Below are positions 20,952 through 32,842 of a DNA stretch of 64,000 nucleotides, in pieces (positions within the stretch are counted from its first letter, which is position 1; each line of letters starts with the position of its first letter). The stretch comes from Triticum aestivum (lineage: Eukaryota > Streptophyta > Magnoliopsida > Poales > Poaceae): NCBI RefSeq assembly GCF_018294505.1, contig NC_057808.1:226421684-226485683 (forward strand). Direction: 5' to 3'. The notes under the pieces were generated by a model. That model saw only the letters and a program-made list of their open reading frames with translations. It was not told where the DNA came from and searched no databases. The position numbers were made by a program, and so were the translations under genes.

Positions 20952-22522
20952 TGCTACCAATTGAGCACTGTGTTGGTTTTCCCTTGAAGAGGAAAGGGTG
21001 ATGCAGCAAAGTAGCGTAAGTATTTCCCTCAGTTTTTGAGAACCAAGGTATCAATCTAGTAGGAGACTACACGCAAGTCGCCTCGTACCTACACAAACAA
21101 ATAAGAACCTTGCAACCAACGTGATAAAGGGGTTGTCAATCCCTTCACAACCACTTGCAAAAGTCAGATCTGATAGAGAAAATAAGATAAATATTTTTGG
21201 TATTTTTATGATATAGATTGAAAGTAAAGATTGCAAAGTAAAATAGATTGGAAACTTATATGATGGAAAATAGACCCGGGGGCCATAGGTTTCACTAGTG
21301 GCTTCTCTCAAGATAGCATAAGTATTACGGTGGGTGGACAAATTACTGTCGAGCAATTAATAGAAAAGTGCATAGTTATGAGAATATCTAGGCATGATCA
21401 TGTATATAGGCATCACGTCCGCGACAAGTAGACCGAAACGATTCTACATCTACTACTATTACTCCACACATCGACCGCTATCCAGCATGCATCTAGAGTG
21501 TTAAGTTCATAAGAACAGAGTAATGCATTAGGCAAGATGACATGATGTAGAGGGATAAACTCAAGCAATATTATATAAACCCCATCTTTTTATCCTCAAT
21601 GGCAACAATACAATGCGTGCCTTGCTGCCCCTGCTGTCACTGGGAAAGGACACCGCAAGATTGAACCCAAAGCTAAGCACTTCTCCCATTGCAAGAAAGA
21701 TAAATCTAGCAGGACAAACCAAACGGATAATTTGAAGAGACTTGCAAAGATAACAAATCATACATAAAAGAATTAAGAGGAGATTCAAATATTGTTCATA
21801 GATAATCTTGATCATAAACCCACAATTCATCGGATCGTGACAAACACACCGAAAAAAGAATTACATCGAATAGATCTCCAAGAATATCGACGAGAACTAC
21901 GTATTGAGATCCAAAGAGAGAGAAGAAGCCATCTAGCTAATAACTATGGACCCGAAGGTCTGTGGTAAACTACTCACACATCGTCGGAGAGGCTATGGTG
22001 TTGATGTAGAAGCCCTCCGTGATCGATTCCCCCTCCGGCGGAGCGCCGAAAAAGGCCCCAAGATGGGATCTCACGGGTACAGAAGGTTGCGGCGGTGGAA
22101 ATAGGGTTTCGTGGTGCTCTCGGATGTTTTCGGGGTATATGAGTATATATAGGCGAAAGAAGTCGGCGAGGGGAGCCACGAGGAGCCCACGAGGGTGGGG
22201 GCCGCGCCTACCCCCTGGGCCCACCCTCCTGCCTCGTGGCCTCCTCGTTTCTTTCTTGACGTCCACTCCAAGTCTCCTGGATTGTGTTTGTTCCAAAAAT
22301 CACTCTCCCGAAGGTTTCATTCCGTTTGGATTCCGTTTGATATTCCTTTTCAGCGAAACACTGAAATAGGCAAAAAAAACAGCAATTTGCACTGGGCCTT
22401 TGGCTAGTAGGTTAGTCCCAAAAATAATATAAAAGTGCATAATAAAGCCCATTAAACATCCAAAACAGATAATATAATAGCATGGAACAATAAAAAATAA
22501 TAGATACGTTGGAGACGTATCA
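20952..22522 (-). repeat. LTR1 of tandem array
   Basis: 1,571 bp bounded on the minus strand by TGATACGTCTCC (at 22522) and ...GGTAGCA (at 20952). A CCTATATATACTC TATA-type promoter word lies at about 22140-22153. It is almost collinear with LTR2 (same length). Confidence 0.9.
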
Positions 22523-25371
22523 AGCATCCCGAAGCTTAATTCCTGCTCGTCCTCGAGTAGGTAAATGATAAAAAAGGAATTTTTGATGTGGAATGCTACC
22601 TAGCATATTTTTCAATGTAATTTTCTTTATTGTGGCATGAATGTTCAGATCCAAAAGATTCAAGATAAAAGTTTAATATTGACATAAAAATAATAATACT
22701 TCAAGCATACTAACAAAGCAATCATGTCTTCTTAAAATAACATGGCCAAAGAAAGTTTTCCCTACAAAATCATATAGTCTGGCTATGCTCTATCTTCATC
22801 ACACAAAATATTTAAATCATGCACAACCCCGATGACAAGCCAAGCAATTGTTTCATACTTTTGATGTTCTCAAACTTTTTCAATTTTCACGCAATACATG
22901 AGCGTGAGCCATGGACATAGCTCTATATGTGGAATAGAAGGGTGGTTGTGGAGAAGACAAAAAGGAGAAGATAGTCTCACATCAACTAGGCGTATCAATG
23001 GGCTATGGAGATGCCCATCAATAGATATCAATGTGAGTGAGTAGGGATTGCCATGCAATGGATGCACTAGAGCTATAAATGTATGAAAGCTCAACAAAAG
23101 AAACTAAGTGGGTGTGCATCCAACTCGCTGGCTCACGAAGAACTAGGGCATTTTGAGGAAGCCCATCATTGGAATATACAAGCCAAGTTCTATAATGTAA
23201 AATTCCCACTAGTATATGAAAGTGATAACATAGGAGACTCTCTATCATGAAGATCACGGTGCTACTTTGAAGCACAAGTGTGGTAAAAGGATAGTAACAT
23301 TGTCCCTTCTCTTTTTCTCTCATTATATTTATTTATTTATTTATTTGGCCCTTTTTCTCTCTTTTTTTGGCCTCTTTTTTCTTTTCTTTTTTCTTTTCGT
23401 CCGGAGTCTCATCCCGACTTGTGGGGGAATCATAGTCTCCATCATCCTTTCCTCACTTGGGACAATGCTCTAATAATGATGATCATCACACTTTTATTTA
23501 CTTACAACTCAAAAAATTACAACTCAATACTTAGAACAAAATATGGCTCTACGTGAATGCCTCTGGCAGTGTACCGGGATATGCAATGAATCAAGAGTGA
23601 CATGTATGAAAATCATGAACGGTGACTTCGCCACAAATACGATGTCAACTACATGATCATGCAAAGCAATATGACAATGATGAAACATGTCATAACAAAC
23701 AGAACGGTGGTAAGTTGCATGGCAATATATCTCGGAATGGCTATGGAAATGCCATAATAGGTAGGTATGGTGGCTGTTTTGAGGAAGGTAAATGGTGGAT
23801 GTATGATACCGGCGAAAGGTGCGCGGTATTAGAGAGGCTAGCAATGGTGGAAGGGTGACAGTGCGTATAATCCATGGACTCAACATTAGGCATAAAAAAC
23901 TCACATACTTATTGCAAAAATCTATTAGTTATCAAAACGAAGTACTACGCGCATGCTCCTAGGGGGATAGATTGGTAGGAAATGACCATCTCTCGTCCCC
24001 GACCGCCACTCCTAAGGAAGACAATCAATAAATAAATCATGCTCCGACTTCATCACATAACGGTTCACCATACGTGCATGCTACGGGAATCACAAACTTT
24101 AACACAAGTATTTCTCAAATTCACAACTACTCAACTAGCATGACTCTAATATCACCATCTTCATATCTCAAAACAATTATCAACTATCAAACTTCTCATA
24201 GTATTCGATGCACTTCATATGATAGTTTTTATTATACCCATCTTGGATGTTCATCATATTAGGACTAATTTTATAACCAAAGAAAATTACCATTCTGTTC
24301 TAAAAGACTCTCAAAATAATATAAGTGAAGCATGATAGGTCAACAATTTCTATAAAATAAAACCACCACCGTGCTCTAAAAAGATATAAGTGAAGCACTA
24401 GAGCAAAATTATCTACCTCAAAAGATATAAGTGAAGCACATAGAGTATTCTAATAAATTCCGGTTCATGTGTGTCTCTCCCAAAAGGTGTGTACAGCAGG
24501 GATGATTGTGGTAAACTAAGAAGCGAAGACTCAAATCATACTAGACGCTCCAAGCAAAACACATATCATGTGGTGAATAAAAATATAGCCTCAAGTAAAG
24601 TTACCGATAGACGAAGACGAAAGAGGGGATGCCTTCCGGGGCATCCCCAAGCTTAGGATTTTGGTTGTCCTTGAATTTTACCTTGGGGTGCCTTGGGCAT
24701 CCCCAATATTAGGCTCTTTCCACTCCTTATTCCATAATCCATCAAATCTTTACCCAAAACTTGAAAACTTCACAACACAAAACTCAACAGAAAATCTCAT
24801 GAGCTCCGTTAGTGCAAGAAAACAAACCACCACTTCAAGGTACTGCAATGAACTCATTCTTTATTTATATTGGTGTTAACCCTACTGTATTCCAACTTCT
24901 CTATGGTTCATACCCCACGATACTAGCCATAGATTCATCAAAATAAGCAAACAACGCACGAAAAACAGAATCTGTCAAAAACAGAACAGTCTGTAGTAAT
25001 CTGTATCAAACACAAACTTTCTGTAACTAAAAAATTCTACCAAAATAGGAAGACCTAGATAATTTGTTTATTGATCTACTGCATTTGGAATCAGTATTTT
25101 ATCACGTTCTGGTGATTTTTAACAATTGTTTTCATAAGCAGAAAGTTTCTGGCTTTTTCAGCAAGATCAAATAACTATCATCCAAGAAGATCCTACGGGT
25201 TTCACTTGGCACAAACACTAATTAAAACATAAAACCACATCTAACCATAGGCTAGATGAATTATATATTACTAAACAGGAACAAAAAGCAAGGAACGAAA
25301 ATAAAATTGGGTTGCCTCCCAACAAGCGCTATCGTTTAACGCCCCTAGCTAGGCATAATTTTTATTGATGC

Positions 25372-26724
25372 TCACAAGGATGATAATAATTGAAACACAA
25401 AGAGAGCATAATAAAACATGTGACAAACACATCTAAGTCTAACATAATTCATATGCATAGGATTTTTATAAGCAAACAAATTATCAAGGGAAGCAAAAAC
25501 TAGCATATGCAAGGAAGAAGAAAGAGACGATAGCAATCTCAACATGAAGAGAGGCAATTTAGTAACATGAAAATTTCTACAACCATATTTTCCCCTCTCA
25601 TAAGAATTACATGTAGGATCATAAGAAAATTCAACAATATAGCTATCACAAAACATATTCTTAACACGATCCACATGTATGCAAAGTTGACACTCTTCCA
25701 AAATAGTGGGATTAACATTAACTAAAGTCATGACCTCTCCAAACCCACTTTTATCAAAAATACCATAAGATTGAACATTCTCCAAATATGTGGGATCTAA
25801 AGTTGACACTCTTCCAAACCCACTTTCAATATTATTGCAAACATTATTATCAATCTCATATTCATCATGGGGCTTAAATAAATTTTCTAGATCATAAGAA
25901 GAATCACCCCAATCATGATCATTGCAACAAGTAGTATACATAGCAAAACTAGCATCCCCAAGCTTAGGGTTTTGCATATTATTAGCACAATTGACATCAA
26001 GAGAATTTATAATAAGGTTATTGCAATCATGCTTTTCATCGAAGGAACTATCAAGTATGGATGCAATAGCAATGATCTCATGTTTAACATAAGGAACTAT
26101 AGCAAATTCGTCTTCATAAATATTGGCATCATGGCCACAAGAATAGCAAGCATCATGTTCATCAAGGGAAATTTCAATCAAATCATCAGAATCATCATTA
26201 TCTATAGATTCATGCATATCATTATTTTCTTCCAAAGCAACGGTCATTCTCTCAATAAATTCTTTGACATAGACTTTATGAGCATAGTTTTCATAGCAAT
26301 ATTTAAGTATGTCAAAATTTTCAGATTCGTAGAGAGTAATATCATACTTTTCAATCAAAGAAGCAACTTCATAAGCACCCTTAAAAGCAACAAATTCTTC
26401 AATTTGTTCGATATCATAGTAACTATAAACACCCTTTGCATAAGAAGATAAGATTTCATTATCATTAAACTCACATAGGTAGGGAAGGTGTTTTTTAGGG
26501 TTCTTAGAGCAACAAGTAAAATCATAAAGTTCACAAAGATTCCAAGCATAACACAACAATCTGTTTATTTGATCCCATAAGAGTCTCCCCTTTTCAGACA
26601 AACGGTGACGCACAAAATGAGCATGCTCATCTAAAGATTTCCCATAAACTATGCTAGTCGGGGTTTCAGCACGAGCGCATAAGGATCGAAGATGATCCAA
26701 GTGGAACACTTTAAGTGGATCCAT
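25372..26724 (-). CDS. Retrotransposon-carried ORF of unknown function (450 aa)
   Basis: Begins MDPLKVFHLDHLRSLC just downstream of the PBS, where gag normally lies. The first 200 residues are Leu/Tyr/Glu-rich and helical-looking. They are followed by an Asp/Glu-rich part with a CYSCGHD cluster at roughly residue 192 and a Cys/His/Asn-rich C-terminal half. No CCHC zinc knuckle, DTG protease, YxDD polymerase or DDE integrase motif is seen. It is intact here, frameshifted in internal region 2, and truncated at 20544. It may be a diverged gag-like protein or a passenger ORF. I cannot choose. Confidence 0.6.
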   Translation of the reverse strand: MDPLKVFHLDHLRSLCARAETPTSIVYGKSLDEHAHFVRHRLSEKGRLLWDQINRLLCYAWNLCELYDFTCCSKNPKKHLPYLCEFNDNEILSSYAKGVYSYYDIEQIEEFVAFKGAYEVASLIEKYDITLYESENFDILKYCYENYAHKVYVKEFIERMTVALEENNDMHESIDNDDSDDLIEISLDEHDACYSCGHDANIYEDEFAIVPYVKHEIIAIASILDSSFDEKHDCNNLIINSLDVNCANNMQNPKLGDASFAMYTTCCNDHDWGDSSYDLENLFKPHDEYEIDNNVCNNIESGFGRVSTLDPTYLENVQSYGIFDKSGFGEVMTLVNVNPTILEECQLCIHVDRVKNMFCDSYIVEFSYDPTCNSYERGKYGCRNFHVTKLPLFMLRLLSSLSSSLHMLVFASLDNLFAYKNPMHMNYVRLRCVCHMFYYALFVFQLLSSL

Positions 26725-26926
26725 ATCAATAGATTTTTAGCAAGCAAAGATGCAAGCAAATAGAAGGCACATGGAAACACAAACAAAGATACATACGGGA
26801 AGAAGGCGAAGAAAAGGCAAAGGTGAAGTGGGGGAGAGGAAAACGAGAGGCAAATGGCAAATAATGTAATGCGAGGGATAAGAGTTTGTGATGGGTACTT
26901 GGTATGCCTTGACTTGTGCGTAGATC

Positions 26927-26944
26927 TCCCCGGCAACGGCGCCA
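26927..26944 (-). other. Primer binding site, tRNA-Asp type (copy 1)
   Basis: Same 18-nt tRNA-Asp match as at 20923-20940, 11 nt inside LTR2. Confidence 0.85.
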
Positions 26945-26955
26945 GAAATCCTTCT

Positions 26956-28526
26956 TGCTACCTCTTGAGCACTGCGTTGGTTTTCCCTTGAAGAGGAAAG
27001 GGTGATGCAGCAAAGTAGCGTCAGTATTTCCCTCAGTTTTTGAGAACCAAGGTATCAATCTAGTAGGAGACTACACGCAAGTCGCCTCGTACCTACACAA
27101 ACAAATAAGAACCTTGCAACCAACGCGATAAAGGGGTTGTCAATCCCTTCACACCCACTTGCAAAAGTGAGATCTGATAGAGATAATAAGATAAATATTT
27201 TTGGTAATTTTTATGATATAGATTGAAAGTAAAAATTGCAAAGTAAAATAGATTGGGAACTTATATGATGGAAAATAGACCCCGGGGCCATAGGTCTCAC
27301 TAGTGGCTTCTCTCAAGATAGCAGAAGTATTACGGTGGGTGAACAAATTACTGTCGAGCAATTGATAGAAAAGTGCATAGTTATGAGAATATCTAGGCAT
27401 GATCATGTATATAGGCATCACGTCCGCGACAAGTAGACCGAAACGATTCTACATCTACTACTATTACTCCACACATCGACCGCTATCCAGGATGCATCTA
27501 GAGTATTAAGTTCATAAGAACAGAGTAACACATTAGGCAAGATGACATGATGTAGAGGTATAAACTCAAGCAATATGATATAAACCCCATCTTTTTATCC
27601 TCGATGGCAACAATACAATGCGTGCCTTGCTGCCCCTGCTGTCACTGGGAAAGGACACCGCAGGATTGAACCCAATGCTAAGAACTTCTCCCATTGCAAG
27701 AAAGATAAATCTAGTAGGCCAAACCAAACTGATAATTCAAAGAGACATGCAAAGATAACAAATCATACATAAAAGAATTCAGAGGAGATTCAAATATTGT
27801 TCATAGATAATCTTGATCATAAACCCACAATTCATCGGATCTCGACAAACACACCGAAAAAAGAATTACATTGAATAGATCTCCAAGAAGATCGAGGAGA
27901 ACTTTGTATTGAGATCCAAAGAGAGAGAAGAAGCCATCTAGCTAATAACGATGGACCCGAAGGTCTGTGGTAAACTACTCACACATCATCGGAGAGGCTA
28001 TGGTGTTGATGTAGAAGCCCTCCGTGATCGATTCCCCGTCTGGCGAAGCACCGAAAAAGGCCCCAAGATGGGATCTCACGGGTACAGAAGGTTGCGGCGG
28101 TGGAAATAGGGTTTCGTGGTGCTCTCGGATGTTTTTGGGGTATATGAGTATGTATAGGCGAAAGAAGTCGGCCAGGGGAGCCACGAGGAGCCCACGAGGG
28201 TGGGGGCGCGCCTACCCCCTGGGCCCGCCCTCCTGCCTCGTGGGCTCCTCGTTTCTTTCTTGACGTCCACTCCAAGTCTCCTGGATTGCGTTTGTTCCAA
28301 AAATCACTCTCCCGAAGGTTTAATTCCATTTGGATTCCGTTTGATATTCCTTTTCTGCGAAACACAGAAATAGGCAAAAAAAACCAGCAATTTGCACTGG
28401 GCCTTTGGCTAGTAGGTTAGTCCCAAAATAATATGAAAGTGCATAATAAAGCACATTAAACATCCAAAACAGATAATATAATAGCATGGAACAATAAAAA
28501 ATAATAGATACGTTGGAGACGTATCA
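26956..28526 (-). repeat. LTR2 of tandem array
   Basis: 1,571 bp, same termini as LTR1, shared between the two complete units. Differences from LTR1 are scattered substitutions and short indels. Confidence 0.9.
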
Positions 28527-31365
28527 AGCATCCCCAAGCTTAATTCCTGCTCGTCCTCGAGTAGGTAAATGATAAAAAAGGAATTTTTGATGTGGAATGC
28601 TACCTAGCTAGTTTTCAATGTAATTTTCTTTATTGTGGCATGAATGTTCAGATCCAAAAGATTCAAGATAAAAGTTTAATATTGACATAAAAAAAAATAC
28701 TTCAAGCATACTAACAAAGCAATCATGTCTTCTCAAAATAACATGGCCAAAGAAAGTTATCCCTACAAAATCATATAGTCTGGCTATGCTCTATCTTCAT
28801 CACACAAAATATTTAAATCATGCACAACCCCGATGACAAGCCGAGCAATTGTTTCATACTTTTGATGTTCTCAAACTTTTTCAATTTTCACGCAATACAT
28901 GAGCGTGAGCCATGGACATAGCACTATATGTGGAATAGAATGGTGGTTGTGGAGAAGACAAAAAGGAGAAGATAGTCTCACATCAACTAGGCATATCAAT
29001 GGGCTATGGAGATGCCCATCAATAGATATCATTGTGAGTGAGTAGGGATTTCCATGCAATGGATGCACTAGAGCTATAAATGTATGAAAGATCAACAAAA
29101 GAAACTAAGTGGGTGTGCATCCAACTCGCTTGCTCACGAAGAACTAGGGCATTTTGAGGAAGCCCATCATTGGAATATACAAGCCAAGTTCTATAATGTA
29201 AAATTCCCACTAGTATATGAAAGTGATAACATAGGAGACTCTCTATCATGAAGATCACGGTGCTACTTTGAAGCACAAGTGTGGTAAAAGGATAGTAACA
29301 TTGTCCCTTCTCTCTTTTTCTCTCATTATATTTATTTATTTATTTATTTGGGCCTTTTCTCTCTCTTTTTTTGCCTCTTTTTTTCTTTTCTTTTTTCTTT
29401 TTCGTCCGGAGTCTCATCCCGACTTGTGGGGGAATCATAGTCTCCATCATCCTTTCCTCACTTGGGACAATGCTCTAATAATGATAATCATCACACTTTT
29501 ATTTAATTACAACTCAAAAAATTACAACTCAATACTTAGAACAAAATATGGCTCTACGTGAATGCCTCCGGCGGTGTACCGGGATATGCAATGAATCAAG
29601 AGTGACATGTATGAAAATCATGAACGGTGGCTTTGCCACAAATACGATGTCAACTACATGATCATGCAAAGCAATATGACAATGATGAAACGTGTCATAA
29701 CAAAAGAAACGGTGGTAAGTTGCATGGCAATATATCTCGGAATGGCTATGGAAATGCCATAATAGGTAGGTATGGTGGCTGTTTTGAGGAAGGTAAATGG
29801 TGGGTGTATGATACCGGCGAAAGGTGCGCGGTATTAGAGAGGCTAGCAATGGTGGAAGGGTGAGAGTGTGTATAATCCATGGACTCAACATTAGTCATAA
29901 AAGACTCACATACTTATTGAAAAAATCTATTAGTTATGGAAACAAAGTACTACTCTCATGCTCCTAGGGTGATAGATTGGTAGGAAAAGAACATCGCTCG
30001 TCCCCGACCGCTACTCATAAGGAAGACAATCAATAAATAAATCATGCTCCGACTTCATCACATAACGGTTCACCATACGTGCATGCTACGGGAATCACAA
30101 ACTTTAACACAAGTATTTCTCAAATTCACAACTAATAAACTAGCATGACTCTAATATCACCATCTTCATATCTCAAAACAATTATCAAGTATCAAACTTC
30201 TCATAGTATTCGAGCATTTTATATGATAGTTTTTATTATACCCATGTTGGATGTTCATCATATTAGGACTAATTTTATAGCCAAAGCAAATTACCATGTT
30301 GTTCTAAAAGGCTCTCAAAATAATATAAGTGAAGCATGAGAGATCAACAATTTCTATAAAATAAAACCACCACCGTGCTCTAAAAATATATAAGTGAAGC
30401 ACTAGAGCAAAATTATCTAGCTCAAAAGATATAAGTGAAGCACATAGAGTATTCTAATAAATTCCGATTCATGTTTGTCTCTCCCAAAAGGTGTGTACAG
30501 CAAGGATGATTGTGGTAAACTAAAAAGCAAAGACTCAAATAATACAAGACGCTCCAAGCAAAACACATATCATGTCGTGAATAAAAATATAGCCTCAAGT
30601 AAAGTTACCGATAGACGAAGACGAAAGAGGGGATGCCTTCCGGGGCATCCCCAAGCTTAGGATTTTGGTTGTCCTTGAATCTTACCTTGGGGTGCCTTGG
30701 GCATCCCCAAGCTTAGGCTCTTGCCACTCCTTATTCCATAATCCATCAAATCTTTACCCAGAACTTGAAAACTTCACAACACAAAACTCAACAGAAAATC
30801 TCATGAGCTCCGTTAGTGCAAGAAAACAAACCACCACTTCAAGGTACTGCAATGAACTCATTATTTATTTATATTGGTGTTAAACCTACTGTATTCCAAC
30901 TTCTCTATGGTTCATACCCCCCGATACTAGCCATAGATTCATCAAAATAAGCAAACAACGCACGAAAAACAGAATCTGTCAAAAACAGAACAGTCTCTAG
31001 TAATCTGTATCAAACGCAGACTTTTTGTTACTAAAAAATTCTACCAAAATAGGAAGACCTAGATAATTTTTTTATTGATCTACTTCATTTGGAATAAGTA
31101 TTTTATCACGTTCTGGTGATTTTTAACAATTGTTTTCATAAGCAGAAAGTTTCTGACTTTTTCAGCAAGATCAAATAACTATCATCCAAGAAAATCCTAC
31201 AGGTTTCACTTGGCACAAACACTAATTAAAACATAAAACCACATATAACCAGAGGCTAGATGAATTATTTATTACTAAAAAAGAACAAAAAGCAAGGAAC
31301 AAAAATAAAATTGGGTTGCCTCCGAACAAGCGCTATCGTTTAATGCCCCTAGCTAGGCATAATTT

Positions 31366-32611
31366 TTATTGATGCTCACAAGGATGATAATAATTGAAAC
31401 ACAAAGAGAGCATCATAAACATGTGACAAACACATCTAAGTCTAACATACTTCCTATGCATAGGCATTTTATAAGCAAACAAATTATCAGGGGAAGCAAA
31501 AACTAGCATATGCAAGGAAGAAGAAAGAGACGATAGCAATCTCAACATGAAGAGAGGTAATTTAGTAACATGAAAATTTCTACAACCATATTTTCCCCTC
31601 TCATAATAATTACATGTAGGATCATAAGCAAATTCAACAATATAGCTATCACAAAACATATTCTTAACACGATCCACATGTATGCAAAGTTGACACTCTT
31701 CCAAACCCACTTTCAATATTATTGCTAACATTATTATCAGTCTCATATTCATCATGGGGCTTAAATAAATTTTCTAGATCATAAGAAGAATCACCCCAAT
31801 CATGATCATTGCAACAAGTAGTATACATAGCAAAACTAGCATCCCCAAGCTTAGGGTTTTGCATATTATTAGCACAATTGACATCAAGAGAATTTATAAT
31901 AAGGTTATTGCAATCATGCTTTTCATCGAAGGAACTATCAAGTATGGATGCAATAGCAATGATCTCATGTTTAACATAAGGAACTATAGCAAATTCGTCT
32001 TCATAAATATTGGCATCATGGCCACAAGAATAGCAAGCATCATGTTCATCAAGGGAAATTTCAATCAAATTATCGGAATCATCATTATCTATAGATTCAT
32101 GCATATCATTATTTTCTTCCAAAGCAACGGTCATTCTCTCAATAAATTCTTTGACATAGACATTATGAGCATAGTTTTCATAGTAATATTTAAGTTTGTC
32201 AAAATTTTCAGATTCGTAGAGAGTAATATCATACTTTTCAATCAAAGAAGCAACTTCATAAGCACCCTTAAGAGCGACAAATTCTTCAATTTGTTCGATA
32301 TCATAGTAACTATAAACACCCTTTGCATAAGAAGATAAGATTTCATTATCATTAAACTCACATAGGTAGGGAAGGTGTTTTTTAGGGTTCTTAGAGCAAT
32401 AAGTAAAATCATAAATTTCACAAAGATTCCAAGCATAACACAACAATCTGTTTATTTGATCCCATAAGAGTCTCTCCTTTTCAGACAAACGGTGACGCAC
32501 AAAATGAGCATGCTCATCTAAAGATTTCCCATCAACTAGGCTAGTTGGGGTTTCAGCACGAGCGCATAAGGATCGAAGATGATCCAAGTGGAACACTTTA
32601 AGTGGATCCAT
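31366..32611 (-). pseudogene. Element ORF, copy 2, frameshifted by 116-bp deletion
   Basis: Equivalent to 25372-26724 but open only from 32611 to 31664, after which the frame shifts. The C-terminal part continues in another frame to 31366. In the intact copy two 20-bp direct repeats (aaagttgacactcttccaaa) at about 25683 and 25799 flank the missing 116 bp. Here only one remains (about 31686). This indicates deletion by slippage or recombination between the repeats. Confidence 0.85.
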
Positions 32612-32813
32612 ATCAATAGATTTTTAGCAAGCAAAGATGCAAGAAAATAGAAGGCACATGGAAACAGAAACAAAAATACATACGGGAAGAAGGCGAAGAA
32701 AAGGCAAAGGTGAAGTGGGGGAGAGGAAAACGAGAGGCAAGTGGAAAATAATGTAATGCGAGGGATAAGAGTTTGTGATGGGTACTTGGTATGCCTTGAC
32801 TTGTGCGTAGATC

Positions 32814-32831
32814 TCCCCGGTAATGGCGCCA
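32814..32831 (-). other. Primer binding site, tRNA-Asp type, two substitutions (copy 2)
   Basis: Equivalent position 11 nt inside LTR3 reads TGGCGCCATTACCGGGG. Two changes from the tRNA-Asp complement (G to A at two sites) would weaken priming. Confidence 0.8.
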
Positions 32832-32842
32832 GAAATTCTTCT

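Larger units (their letters stand above)
22523..26955 (-). mobile_element. Internal region 1 of array (between LTR1 and LTR2)
   Basis: About 4.4 kb. It holds the tRNA-Asp PBS (26927-26944) next to LTR2, one long ORF (25372-26724) and a long AT-rich non-coding section with a purine-rich tract (about 23290-23400, minus sense). Next to LTR1 is a polypurine-like GCTTCGGGATGCT. Motifs close to CTAAGCTTGGGGATGCC recur at about 24636, 24697 and 25951. Confidence 0.85.
28527..32842 (-). mobile_element. Internal region 2 of array (between LTR2 and LTR3)
   Basis: About 4.3 kb, collinear with internal region 1 including the recurring CTAAGCTTGGGGATGCC-type motifs (about 28527, 30640, 30702, 31840). The chief difference is the 116-bp deletion in the ORF. 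No gag or pol found. Confidence 0.85.

Noticed and set aside
25915..32338. Antisense 178-residue ORFs at 25915-26451 and 31802-32338
   Set aside because: They are the reverse frame of the minus-strand retroelement ORF and have low-complexity Ile/Asn composition.
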